Assembly: GCA_017541565.1 (NCBI GenBank)
Contig: JAFXYU010000249.1
Coordinates: 1-12,543 of the forward strand
DNA: 12,543 nucleotides
Source: a bacterium
GTDB lineage: Bacteria > Cyanobacteriota > Vampirovibrionia > Gastranaerophilales > Gastranaerophilaceae
Direction of reading: 5' to 3'
Every line of letters starts with the position of its first letter. The first letter of the stretch is position 1. The notes under the pieces were generated by a model that was not told the origin of the DNA, did not search any database, and saw nothing but the letters and a program-made list of their open reading frames with translations. Below, one piece after another: positions 6,643-12,543 of the stretch. The translations under genes were made by a program, and so were the position numbers.

Positions 6643-7551
6643 TTAATTAACGCTATTAGCACCCGAAACGATTTCAACAAGTTCCTGCGTAATTGCTGCC
6701 TGACGAGCCTTATTGTAATCAACTGTCAGTGTTGTAATCATTTCTTCTGCATTATTCGATGCTGCTGACATTGCTGTCATACGGGATGCAAGTTCACTCG
6801 CATTTGCTTCCAAAAGTGCCTGATAAATAGAATTTGTAATATACATAGGAACAAGTTGCTGTAAAACAGCATGACCTGAAGGCTCAAATACCATCAACGG
6901 ATCAAGTTCTTTTTCCGATGCTTTTTCAACTTTCACAGGCAGAATTTCCCAAGATACAACGTTATATGACATCATATTATTAAAATGTGTCGTAACAATA
7001 TCAATACTGTCAATCTCACCCGATACAAAGGCTTCCGCGATATCTTCCGCAATAAGACTTGCGCCGATTGCTGTCGGGTCGTTGGCTACGGCAAGATACC
7101 CGTCTTTAAGAACATAATCACCTTTTTTTTGTTTAAAAGCAGAAACGGCTTTTAGTCCGACAGGGTAAATAATTGTTTTTATACCGTTTGCACTATTTTC
7201 TTTTACCCGTTTAAGTGCTGCCTTAATAACATTGTTGTTATATGCTCCTGCCAAACCTTTATTGGAAGTCATTACAAGCAAACCTTCCGATTTAACTTCT
7301 CTTTTGGTAAGCAAAGCGGGATAATTGTCCAGTCCTTTTTCAACTTTTAAACCTGAGGTTGAATACTCTCCAACCGTTGCCAAAAGTTTTCTGAACAAAT
7401 GCAAAAGTTCATCTGAAAATGGGCGCGCTGCTTTTACGGTATACTCCGCTTTTTTTACCTTTGCTGACGCAACCATCTTCATTGCTTTGGTAATCTTCTT
7501 GGTATTTTGTACAGAATTTATTCTGTTTTTTATGTCCTTTAAGTTTGGCAT
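6643..7551 (-). CDS. atpG: ATP synthase subunit gamma
   Basis: Gamma is the rotating central stalk of F1 that couples proton flow to ATP synthesis. The 302-residue product has the conserved N-terminal helix (LKDIKNRINSVQNTKKITKAM, about 4-24) and C-terminal helix (ELASRMTAMSAASNNAEEMI followed by a DYNKARQAAITQELVEI segment). The central domain lacks the roughly 35-residue regulatory insertion found in photosynthetic cyanobacteria. The normally Asp-containing DRGLxG motif reads SNKGLAGAYN. It is the last gene of the cluster; beta and epsilon do not follow, as in cyanobacteria. Unlike the other atp genes it has no ribosome binding site beside its ATG: CTTATTCACTTCCCAAA precedes it, and a perfect AGGAGG lies 91 bases upstream beyond a repeat array. 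No convincing terminator follows the stop. Confidence 0.97.
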   Translation of the reverse strand: MPNLKDIKNRINSVQNTKKITKAMKMVASAKVKKAEYTVKAARPFSDELLHLFRKLLATVGEYSTSGLKVEKGLDNYPALLTKREVKSEGLLVMTSNKGLAGAYNNNVIKAALKRVKENSANGIKTIIYPVGLKAVSAFKQKKGDYVLKDGYLAVANDPTAIGASLIAEDIAEAFVSGEIDSIDIVTTHFNNMMSYNVVSWEILPVKVEKASEKELDPLMVFEPSGHAVLQQLVPMYITNSIYQALLEANASELASRMTAMSAASNNAEEMITTLTVDYNKARQAAITQELVEIVSGANSVN

Positions 7552-7557
7552 TTTGGG

Positions 7558-7597
7558 AAGTGAATAAGTGAATAAGTGAATAAGTGAATAAGTGATT
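7558..7597 (+). repeat. Tandem octamer array A (five AAGTGAAT units) next to the atpG start
   Basis: Four exact copies of AAGTGAAT (7558-7565, 7566-7573, 7574-7581, 7582-7589) are followed by AAGTGATT (7590-7597). The array ends six bases from the atpG ATG. Beyond it are inverted partners CTTATTTACT (7607-7616) and CTTATTTACTT (7630-7640), so the minus-strand transcript can fold AAGUAAAUAAG onto CUUAUUCACUU with one mismatch. A related array in opposite orientation lies at 8045-8084. Confidence 0.85.
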
Positions 7598-7642
7598 ATA
7601 AATTTTCTTATTTACTCATTTGCTTATTTCTTATTTACTTTT

Positions 7643-7648
7643 CCTCCT
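7643..7648 (-). promoter_or_regulatory. Displaced Shine-Dalgarno site for atpG
   Basis: The minus strand reads AGAAAGGAGGAAAAG, a perfect AGGAGG with no start codon at normal spacing. The nearest downstream ATG (7617-7619) opens only a three-codon frame. The atpG ATG is 91 bases away. The stem between 7630-7640 and 7558-7568 would leave about eight unpaired bases between AGGAGG and AUG, a normal spacing. This is a structural inference from pairing rules. Confidence 0.5.
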
Positions 7649-7660
7649 TTCTGCTTTCGT

Positions 7661-7688
7661 ATTAAATTTTCTGTCACTGCAAGTGCAA
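7661..7688 (-). promoter_or_regulatory. Possible internal promoter for atpG
   Basis: Minus-strand TTGCAC (7683-7688) is followed after 16 bases by TTTAAT (7661-7666; 5 of 6 consensus positions). The same -35 hexamer TTGCAC occurs in the atpB promoter. A start near 7654 would give a leader beginning just before the AGGAGG. The -35 matches only three consensus positions, so this is weak. Confidence 0.3.
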
Positions 7689-7720
7689 TTAGTTTTTGAA
7701 TCCTACGTTTTTAACAATTC

Positions 7721-7996
7721 TTATGGTGTTACCGGTGGCTGAGCAGGAATAAGCAATAGACCTACAAAGAACGCAATGATGCATCCCAATATTATCCACA
7801 TCAATATATTCTTTTTACTGCTATGATAAGCAAACATTTTAGAAATGAATTTTGCATATCGTTTACATTTCTCGTCACTTTTGCAATAAATACCACCAAG
7901 CTCATTATCCTGTGACATACACTCAAGACATAGCCCCTTGCCGCATATTCTGCAAATACCAAATGCATCTCTGTCGTGATGATTATAACATTTCAT
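7721..7996 (-). CDS. Small B-box-like zinc-finger membrane protein inside the ATP synthase operon
   Basis: The 91-residue product begins with a cysteine/histidine module, MKCYNHHDRDAFGICRICGK followed by GLCLEC: C3, H6/H7, C15, C18, C23 and C26, with further cysteines C38 and C44. The CxxH...CxxCG..LCxxC spacing resembles the B-box-type zinc finger found at the N-terminus of many small bacterial membrane proteins. A basic linker (about 43-62) leads to one membrane helix (about 64-83) and a Pro-rich tail, so the finger is predicted to face the cytoplasm. The start is supported by AAGAGGAACAGAA ahead of the ATG. It sits between atpA and atpG, where no ATP synthase subunit is expected. The spacers on either side are 89 and 169 bases and carry the inverted octamer arrays. 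Function unknown; assembly factor, regulator or unrelated insertion are all possible. Confidence 0.8.
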   Translation of the reverse strand: MKCYNHHDRDAFGICRICGKGLCLECMSQDNELGGIYCKSDEKCKRYAKFISKMFAYHSSKKNILMWIILGCIIAFFVGLLLIPAQPPVTP

Positions 7997-8044
7997 TTCT
8001 GTTCCTCTTATTTTGCTTTGCCGGATTGAATGACTACATGTTTA

Positions 8045-8084
8045 AACCACTTATTCACTCAATCACCTGCTCACTTGCTCACTT
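8045..8084 (-). repeat. Tandem octamer array B (degenerate) abutting the atpA stop
   Basis: Read on the minus strand from 8084 down the units are AAGTGAGC, AAGTGAGC, AGGTGATT, GAGTGAAT and AAGTGGTT. Aligned unit by unit with array A, 32 of 40 bases agree, but the orientation is opposite. It starts one base after the atpA TAA (8086-8088). The minus-strand orientation is rich in TGA and TAA in all frames. Confidence 0.75.
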
Positions 8085-8085
8085 T

Positions 8086-9597
8086 TTACAGAGTTTTTCC
8101 GTATGCCTCAAGATTTTCTTTCAAAGCCTTGATATCATCATCGGAAAGTTTTGCACCTTCGTTCAGAGCCTTATTTAGTTCAGGCATATTGGCTTCAAAG
8201 TATTCAAACCATCCTGTTTCATAATTCATGATGTTTTTATTATCTATCTCATCAAGGAATCCTTCGTTTGCGGCAAACAGAATTGTAACCTGTTGAGCAA
8301 CTGTTAACGGCCTATACTGAGGCTGTTTAAGAACTTCTGTAAGTTTTTCACCTCTCAAAAGTTGTTTCTTCGTTGCGGCATCCAAATCAGATGCAAACTG
8401 AGCAAATGCTTCAAGTTCTCTGAATTGTGCAAGGTCAAGACGAAGTTTACCTGCAACCTGTTTAATACCTTTTGTTTGAGCAGCACCGCCGACACGCGAA
8501 ACCGAAATACCGGCATTGATTGCAGGACGAACACCTGAGTTAAACAGAGAAGTTTCCAAGAATATCTGACCGTCCGTAATTGAAATTACGTTAGTCGGAA
8601 TATATGCAGAGACGTCACCTGCTTGAGTTTCAATAATCGGAAGTGCCGTAATACTTCCTCCGCCCAATGCGTCACTCAATTTAACCGCTCTTTCCAATAG
8701 TCTTGAGTGCAAGTAGAATACGTCACCAGGGTATGCTTCACGTCCCGGAGGTCTTTTAAGAAGCAAACTCATTGCACGGTATGCCTGAGCGTGTTTTGTT
8801 AAGTCATCATATACTATAAGAACGTGTTTTCCCTGTTCCATAAATTCTTCCGCAATTGCAACACCTGCAAACGGAGCAATGTATTGCAATGGTGCAGGCT
8901 CATTAGCATTTGCGGCAACTATAATTGAATAATCCATAGCACCGTATTTTTCAAGAGTTTTTGCAAGTTGTGCAACTGTTGATGCTTTCTGACCTACTGC
9001 AACATAAATACAAATTACATCACCGCCCTTTTGGTTGATAATTGTATCGATTGCGATTGCAGTTTTACCTGTTTGTCTGTCACCGATAATCAATTCTCTC
9101 TGACCGCGCCCTTTAGGTGTTAAAGCGTCGATTGCGGTTAAACCTGTTTGAAGCGGTTGGTGAACAGATTTGCGCGCAACAATACCCGGTGCAACTCTTT
9201 CTATCGGTCTGATTTTGTCGGTTATAATTTCACCTTTGCCGTCAATCGGTGCGCCTGTCGGGTTTATGATTCTGCCTATCAAGGCATCACCAACGGGAAC
9301 TGATGCAATTCTGCCCGTAGTTTTTACAACCATACCCTCTTTGATACGGGTATATTCACCTAAGACTACAACACCAACATTGTCTTCTTCAAGGTTTAAT
9401 GCCATACCAAGAGTACCTTTTCCGTCTTCAAATTCCACAAGTTCATTTGACATAACGTTTCGCAGACCGTATATACGGGCGATACCGTCACCAACTTCAA
9501 GAACACTTCCTACGTTTGAAATTTCCGCTTTCGCTTCATAGTTTCGGATGTTCTCTTTCAGTATTGAACTGATTTCTTCAGGATTTATTACTGCCAT
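8086..9597 (-). CDS. atpA: ATP synthase subunit alpha
   Basis: Alpha is the non-catalytic nucleotide-binding subunit of the F1 hexamer. The 503-residue product is full length. It has the Walker A loop GDRQTGKT (172-179), the Walker B-like segment [16 protein letters not shown] (259-274), the [21 protein letters not shown] signature (283-303) and the arginine finger in [11 protein letters not shown] (R368), which completes the catalytic site on beta. The residue before GRGQRELI is Lys rather than the usual Ile (TPKGRGQ), a minor variation. The ATG follows GATAGGGGAAACAG, a good ribosome binding site, nine bases after atpH. Downstream comes an octamer array and the zinc-finger gene rather than atpG directly. 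Confidence 0.99.
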   Translation of the reverse strand: MAVINPEEISSILKENIRNYEAKAEISNVGSVLEVGDGIARIYGLRNVMSNELVEFEDGKGTLGMALNLEEDNVGVVVLGEYTRIKEGMVVKTTGRIASVPVGDALIGRIINPTGAPIDGKGEIITDKIRPIERVAPGIVARKSVHQPLQTGLTAIDALTPKGRGQRELIIGDRQTGKTAIAIDTIINQKGGDVICIYVAVGQKASTVAQLAKTLEKYGAMDYSIIVAANANEPAPLQYIAPFAGVAIAEEFMEQGKHVLIVYDDLTKHAQAYRAMSLLLKRPPGREAYPGDVFYLHSRLLERAVKLSDALGGGSITALPIIETQAGDVSAYIPTNVISITDGQIFLETSLFNSGVRPAINAGISVSRVGGAAQTKGIKQVAGKLRLDLAQFRELEAFAQFASDLDAATKKQLLRGEKLTEVLKQPQYRPLTVAQQVTILFAANEGFLDEIDNKNIMNYETGWFEYFEANMPELNKALNEGAKLSDDDIKALKENLEAYGKTL

Positions 9598-9606
9598 CTG
9601 TTTCCC

Positions 9607-10161
9607 CTATCTTATTATTTTCTTACATAATTCGCTTAATTTATGTTGAATACTGTTATCCACAACAGTATCATTAATATTAAATACCAAGCCTGCAATA
9701 ATATCGGAATCTACTGTCCAATCAACAATTACATCTTTTTCAAGTTTTTCGGATATCCTGTTTTTGATATCTTCTTTTTTTTCTTCGTTTATATCTATTG
9801 CTGACGTTACATCAACTCTTACAATATTTTTAAGTTCCTCAAGTTCTTTTTGAAATTCGTCCGCAATTTCATCTATAATGGAAAGTCTTTTTCTAAGATT
9901 AAGCACGAAAAGAAAATTATATACTATCGGCATAACCTTACCTTCAAAAAGTTTGCATATAACAATTTGTTTTTCTTCGGTTGAAACTGAAGGATTTGAT
10001 ATAACTGTTTTTAATTCTTCGGATGTATTAATCGTTTCCGCAACACTTCTCACATCCGCAAGTACATCCTCTTTAGATATCCCGCTTTCTTCAAGAGTCA
10101 ACTCAATAAGAGCCTTTGCCCATCTTTTTGCAACAAGTTCCGAGGTTTTAGAATTACCCAT
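9607..10161 (-). CDS. atpH: ATP synthase subunit delta
   Basis: Delta (OSCP homologue) joins the top of F1 to the peripheral stalk. The 184-residue protein has the helical N-terminal half with AKRWAKALIEL (11-21) and NPSVSTEEKQIVICKLFE, and the usual C-terminal DWTVDSDIIAGLVFNINDTV segment followed by a helix. Sequence is diverged, as is normal for this subunit. Its ATG overlaps the atpF end by eight bases and is preceded by a very strong AGAGGAGGTAGG inside atpF, indicating coupled translation in the operon. Next gene is atpA after nine bases. Confidence 0.95.
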   Translation of the reverse strand: MGNSKTSELVAKRWAKALIELTLEESGISKEDVLADVRSVAETINTSEELKTVISNPSVSTEEKQIVICKLFEGKVMPIVYNFLFVLNLRKRLSIIDEIADEFQKELEELKNIVRVDVTSAIDINEEKKEDIKNRISEKLEKDVIVDWTVDSDIIAGLVFNINDTVVDNSIQHKLSELCKKIIR

Positions 10162-10663
10162 TTCCTACCTCCTCTTTGTTTATCGCTTCAACACTTTCAT
10201 CAATAAGTTTGATGTGCAAATCATAATTGTTATTAAGTTCATCCAGAATATGCTTTTTGGCAAGCTCAACGGATGCATCGGATACTTTTTTCAAAATATC
10301 ATTCTTCAGAAGAGCCGCTTTATTTTCAATCTGTTTTTTAGAATTTTCGTCAATATTTTCTGCGGTTTTATTGGCATCAGAAACAATCTGTTTCCCGACA
10401 ACATTTGCATTTTCAACAGATCTGGAAATAATTTCTTCAATCTCTGCCTCAATGTTAGAAACTTTTTCTTCTATCGTCAAAAGTTTTGCTTCAGATTCCT
10501 GCTTTGCCGTTGCCGAGGATTCAACACTCTCTCTGACAGAATCAGCACCTTTCTGAAGCCCGCCTTTTACGTCAAGTTTCTTTATAAGGAAGACAATAAT
10601 TCCCGCAAAAATTATAAAATTGAATAAGTTTGTTCTCAGTATGTAATCTAAAACCGCTGACAT
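10154..10663 (-). CDS. atpF: ATP synthase subunit b
   Basis: One of two b-type peripheral stalk subunits in this cluster. The 169 residues comprise an N-terminal membrane helix (about 12-29, FNFIIFAGIIVFLIKKL) and a long charged, Ala/Glu/Lys-rich helix that would form the right-handed coiled coil with b', ending in a segment that binds delta. It starts one base after the b' stop behind AAGAAGG and overlaps atpH. The first-positioned b-type gene is b' and this is b by order only; the two could be named the other way round. Confidence 0.93.
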   Translation of the reverse strand: MSAVLDYILRTNLFNFIIFAGIIVFLIKKLDVKGGLQKGADSVRESVESSATAKQESEAKLLTIEEKVSNIEAEIEEIISRSVENANVVGKQIVSDANKTAENIDENSKKQIENKAALLKNDILKKVSDASVELAKKHILDELNNNYDLHIKLIDESVEAINKEEVGNG

Positions 10664-10664
10664 A

Positions 10665-11144
10665 TTAACCTTCTTGGTTGTACAGAATCTTATCTACCGT
10701 CTCATTGTCAAAGCCTTGTATCTCCGAACGATACCCGAGAACCTTCTCGACAATATCATTTGCAAAATCGTTCATTGAACCCTTCAATGACTCTTTTGCA
10801 TTGTTTGATACATTGTTCAAGTCTTTGTACGCTTCTTCTAACTCTGTTTTTGACTTTTCCTGAGCCGATTGGATAATCTCGCTCTTTTCTGCCTTGAATC
10901 CGTCCAACAATTCGTTGTACTGTCTTCTTGCTTCATCTTTAGCCCCAACAAGTTTTTCTTCTCTTTCCGTTACAAGTTCTTCCGCTTTCTTATCGTTTTC
11001 AGCAGCCGCCGAATAGTTCCCTTCAACAACTTCTCGCCTTTCGTTAACGATTTTTCGCATAGGAACATACAGTATTTTGTTCATCAGAAAAACAAATACC
11101 AAAAAAGATATTATCGTGGCTAAAAATGTTCCGTTAAATTCCAT
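10665..11144 (-). CDS. atpF': ATP synthase subunit b' (second b-type stalk subunit)
   Basis: The 159-residue protein has a membrane helix at 6-23 (TFLATIISFLVFVFLMNK), the VPMRKIVNERREVV signature typical of b/b' proteins, and a long coiled coil. A heterodimeric b/b' stalk is characteristic of cyanobacteria, plastids, alphaproteobacteria and a few other groups; in the a-c-b'-b-delta-alpha-gamma arrangement it points to cyanobacterial relatives. The start follows AGAGGAAATAGTCC, and the gap from atpE is 40 bases. Confidence 0.93.
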   Translation of the reverse strand: MEFNGTFLATIISFLVFVFLMNKILYVPMRKIVNERREVVEGNYSAAAENDKKAEELVTEREEKLVGAKDEARRQYNELLDGFKAEKSEIIQSAQEKSKTELEEAYKDLNNVSNNAKESLKGSMNDFANDIVEKVLGYRSEIQGFDNETVDKILYNQEG

Positions 11145-11184
11145 GGACTATTTCCTCTGAATATTCATACCGTCCGTAAATCTG

Positions 11185-11430
11185 TTAGCCCATCATGCCT
11201 GATAATTTCATAGCAATAACAAGTGCATAAATAGCACAAGCTTCTGCAAGAGCCGCACCTACAAGGAAGAAACCTACTGCCTTACCTGCGATTTCAGGTT
11301 GTCTTGCAATTGATTCCAAAAGACCTTTTGTTGCAATACCGATACCAAGTCCGGCACCTACTGCACCAAAACCCATTGCAATACCTGCACCTAATTGTGC
11401 CAAATCTGAAATTGTTTTTACTTCTTCCAT
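11185..11430 (-). CDS. atpE: ATP synthase subunit c (rotor ring)
   Basis: The c subunit forms the membrane rotor ring. The 81 residues give two hydrophobic helices with a glycine-rich first helix (GAGLGIGIA) and the conserved ARQP loop (42-45). The ion-binding carboxylate is E63 in LAEACAIYAL. The residue equivalent to the Na+-site Gln of Propionigenium is Ile30, and the Ser/Thr pair that follows Glu in Na+-type rings is Ala64-Cys65, so proton coupling is predicted. A strong AAAAAGGAGAATTAAA precedes the ATG, as expected for the subunit needed in most copies. Confidence 0.97.
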   Translation of the reverse strand: MEEVKTISDLAQLGAGIAMGFGAVGAGLGIGIATKGLLESIARQPEIAGKAVGFFLVGAALAEACAIYALVIAMKLSGMMG

Positions 11431-11462
11431 TTTAATTCTCCTTTTTATTAATAAACCGTTTT

Positions 11463-12158
11463 CTAATGTTCTTCATTTACCGCTGTCGCTATATAGACTG
11501 TTGTCAACATCGTAAATACAAGTGCCTGAACACACGCTACGAGAATTTCAAAAAACATAATCGGAAGCGGAAGTCCCCATGCGCAAATTCCGAGAAGTGC
11601 GCTTATAAGAATTTCGCCCGCAAGAATGTTACCAAATAAACGTAAAGCAAGCGTTAAAGGTCTTGTAAATAATTCCAAAATTTCAACCAGCATCGAAATT
11701 ATCCCGACAAATGAAAATTCGTGCAACAGAAATTTTCCTTTTTTCTTTATAAGCCCTGCCGCAACATAATAAACAAGCACAATAATCGCAAGTCCTGCCG
11801 TCAGGTTTATATCATTTGTCGGTGATGCCATCTCACCATGTTTCAGTTCAATCATTTTTAGCGGCAACTGCCCCATAAGGTTAGCAGTTACAATAAACAA
11901 AAACAAAGACGCAATGAGCGGAAAATGTTTTTCGCCGTCTTTGTTTATCATACCTTTAATAAGATTATCGAAGTACCCGAGGATTCCCTCCAGAACGTAC
12001 TGAAGTTTGTTCGGGAATATAGACAATTTTCTTGTGGCGATGAATGAAATTATAAGCAAGAACGCCATTGCTGCCCACATTGTAACAAGCGTATCCATAT
12101 TAAATGCCATTGCGTGTCCTGCAATAACTTTATTTACTATCCAGTGTCCTTCGCTCAC
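11463..12158 (-). CDS. atpB: ATP synthase subunit a (start reassigned to GTG)
   Basis: Subunit a forms the two half-channels next to the c ring. The product (231 residues from the GTG) has five or so membrane helices and the diagnostic ALRLFGNILAGEILIS segment with the essential Arg (R173) and a Glu nine residues later (E182), plus FTMLTTVYIATAVNEEH at the C-terminus. An in-frame ATG at 12210-12212 would add 18 residues, but that stretch overlaps the predicted -35 element and has no ribosome binding site, whereas GTG at 12156-12158 is preceded six bases upstream by AAGAGAGGA. I therefore choose the GTG. First gene of the ATP synthase operon; no atpI is present ahead of it. Confidence 0.95.
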   Translation of the reverse strand: MSEGHWIVNKVIAGHAMAFNMDTLVTMWAAMAFLLIISFIATRKLSIFPNKLQYVLEGILGYFDNLIKGMINKDGEKHFPLIASLFLFIVTANLMGQLPLKMIELKHGEMASPTNDINLTAGLAIIVLVYYVAAGLIKKKGKFLLHEFSFVGIISMLVEILELFTRPLTLALRLFGNILAGEILISALLGICAWGLPLPIMFFEILVACVQALVFTMLTTVYIATAVNEEH

Positions 12159-12183
12159 TAAAAATCCTCTCTTCTTAAAGAAG

Positions 12184-12212
12184 ATTTTAGCATAAATTTT
12201 AAAGTTGTGCAA
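12184..12212 (-). promoter_or_regulatory. Predicted promoter of the ATP synthase operon
   Basis: Minus-strand TTGCAC (12207-12212), a 17-base spacer and TAAAAT (12184-12189; 5 of 6 consensus positions) with TGC immediately before it as an extended -10. Transcription would begin near 12177, giving a leader of about 20 bases. The first transcribed bases contain TCTTC...GAAGA (about 12171-12185), which may form a small hairpin before the ribosome binding site. Confidence 0.6.
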
Positions 12213-12227
12213 CGCTTAATACAAAAC

Positions 12228-12261
12228 AAAAAACCCGCCTGAATTTTCGGGCGGGTTTTTT
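12228..12261 (-). terminator. Bidirectional rho-independent terminator after rplL
   Basis: CCCGCCTGAA (12234-12243) pairs with TTCGGGCGGG (12246-12255) through one G-T position, flanked by AAAAAA (12228-12233) and TTTTTT (12256-12261). On the minus strand this gives a GC-rich hairpin followed by TTTTTTGTTTTG, 15 bases after the rplL stop. It separates the ribosomal protein unit from the ATP synthase promoter. Confidence 0.93.
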
Positions 12262-12276
12262 AGCAATAATGTCAAA

Positions 12277-12543
12277 CTACTTGATTTCAACAGTAGCACC
12301 AGCTGCTTCAAGTTGTTTCTTGATAGCATCTGCATCTTCTTTCTTAACGCCTTCTTTAACTGCCTTAGGAGCACCGTCTACCAAATCCTTAGCTTCTTTA
12401 AGACCTAAGCCTGTGATAGCACGTACTTCTTTAAGAACAGCAATCTTCTTATCAGCAGGAACTGATGCCAAGATTACGTTAACTTCTGAAGCGCCTTCAT
12501 CTGCAGCAGCCGGAGCGCCTGCAGCAGCAGGAGCAGCAGCAAC
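12277..12543 (-). CDS. rplL: 50S ribosomal protein L7/L12, N-terminal part outside window
   Basis: The last 88 residues of L7/L12, the multi-copy stalk protein that recruits translation factors to the ribosome. The window edge cuts in the Ala/Pro hinge ([17 protein letters not shown]); the entire C-terminal domain follows, with [19 protein letters not shown] and the closing [10 protein letters not shown]. The frame is open to the window edge, so about 35-40 residues of the dimerisation domain are missing. In the usual arrangement rplJ would lie upstream. The strong terminator just after the stop ends the unit. Confidence 0.98.
   Translation of the reverse strand, partial: VAAAPAAAGAPAAADEGASEVNVILASVPADKKIAVLKEVRAITGLGLKEAKDLVDGAPKAVKEGVKKEDADAIKKQLEAAGATVEIK

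Noticed and set aside
7558..7597. CRISPR array
   Set aside because: Units are 8 bases and contiguous with no spacers; no cas gene is present.
7608..7619. Three-codon leader peptide (ATG AGT AAA TAA, minus strand) between AGGAGG and atpG
   Set aside because: It is 23 bases after AGGAGG, too far for normal use, and falls within repeat-derived sequence; it may be chance.
7558..8084. Transposon with terminal inverted repeats
   Set aside because: The two arrays are inverted, but there is no transposase, no target-site duplication that I can see, and the arrays are tandem octamers rather than typical element ends. Kept as repeats, not called a mobile element.
9878..10627. Long plus-strand open frame (249 codons) across atpH and atpF
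   Set aside because: It is antisense to two well-supported ATP synthase genes, has low-complexity Phe/Leu/Ser-rich content typical of the complement of coiled-coil genes, and has no ribosome binding site or family resemblance.
12277..12471. rplL starting at an internal TTG giving 64 residues
   Set aside because: The frame stays open to the window edge and encodes the Ala/Pro hinge of L7/L12, so the gene simply runs out of the window; the TTG is codon Leu in a conserved VNVIL segment.
1..12543. HIP1-type GCGATCGC palindromes as a cyanobacterial marker
   Set aside because: I found none while reading; absence in this short AT-rich window neither supports nor excludes a cyanobacterial relative.

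Overview
The window reads as bacterial chromosome at roughly high-30s % GC with dense, operon-organised genes. The best clue to the host is the F-type ATP synthase cluster on the minus strand, in the order a, c, b', b, delta, alpha, gamma. It has two different b-type subunits, and it ends at gamma without beta and epsilon. That is the cyanobacterial (and plastid-like) layout. The low GC, the absence of any photosynthesis-linked feature and a gamma subunit without the regulatory insertion of photosynthetic cyanobacteria point, by inference, to a non-photosynthetic sister lineage such as Vampirovibrionia/Melainabacteria (for example gut Gastranaerophilales). No species call is possible from the sequence alone.

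Plus strand, 1-5374: the tail of an unidentified gene, then a promoter (134-162) and a compact operon: RNase Y (rny), a small AT-rich exported protein of unknown function, a YmdB-type metallophosphoesterase, a PHP-domain phosphoesterase resembling RNase AM/TrpH, and an NhaC-family antiporter. Gaps are 15, 10, -11 and 3 bases. Three of the five products act, by family, on RNA or nucleotides, so the core looks like an RNA-turnover operon.

Minus strand, 5356-6506: a LOG-family nucleoside-5'-monophosphate phosphoribohydrolase preceded by a type IV pilin-like protein, coupled by a TAATG stop/start overlap and driven by a good promoter at 6569-6597. The LOG gene and the antiporter gene converge and overlap by 19 bases.

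Minus strand, 6643-12543: rplL (5' part outside the window) ends at a strong bidirectional terminator. The ATP synthase operon then starts from its own promoter and runs atpB-atpE-atpF'-atpF-atpH-atpA-(small zinc-finger membrane protein)-atpG. All junctions are tight except those around the zinc-finger gene, where the spacers are 89 and 169 bases. Each spacer carries a 40-base tandem array of an octamer (consensus AAGTGAAT); the two arrays are in inverted orientation and abut the atpA stop and the atpG start. The array next to atpG lies between a perfect AGGAGG ribosome binding site and the start codon, 91 bases apart, and can fold into a stem that would bring the two together. This small framed locus is the most unusual thing in the window. 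Second is the small gene between rny and ymdB, which holds two perfect 12-bp hairpins and is much more AT-rich than its neighbours.
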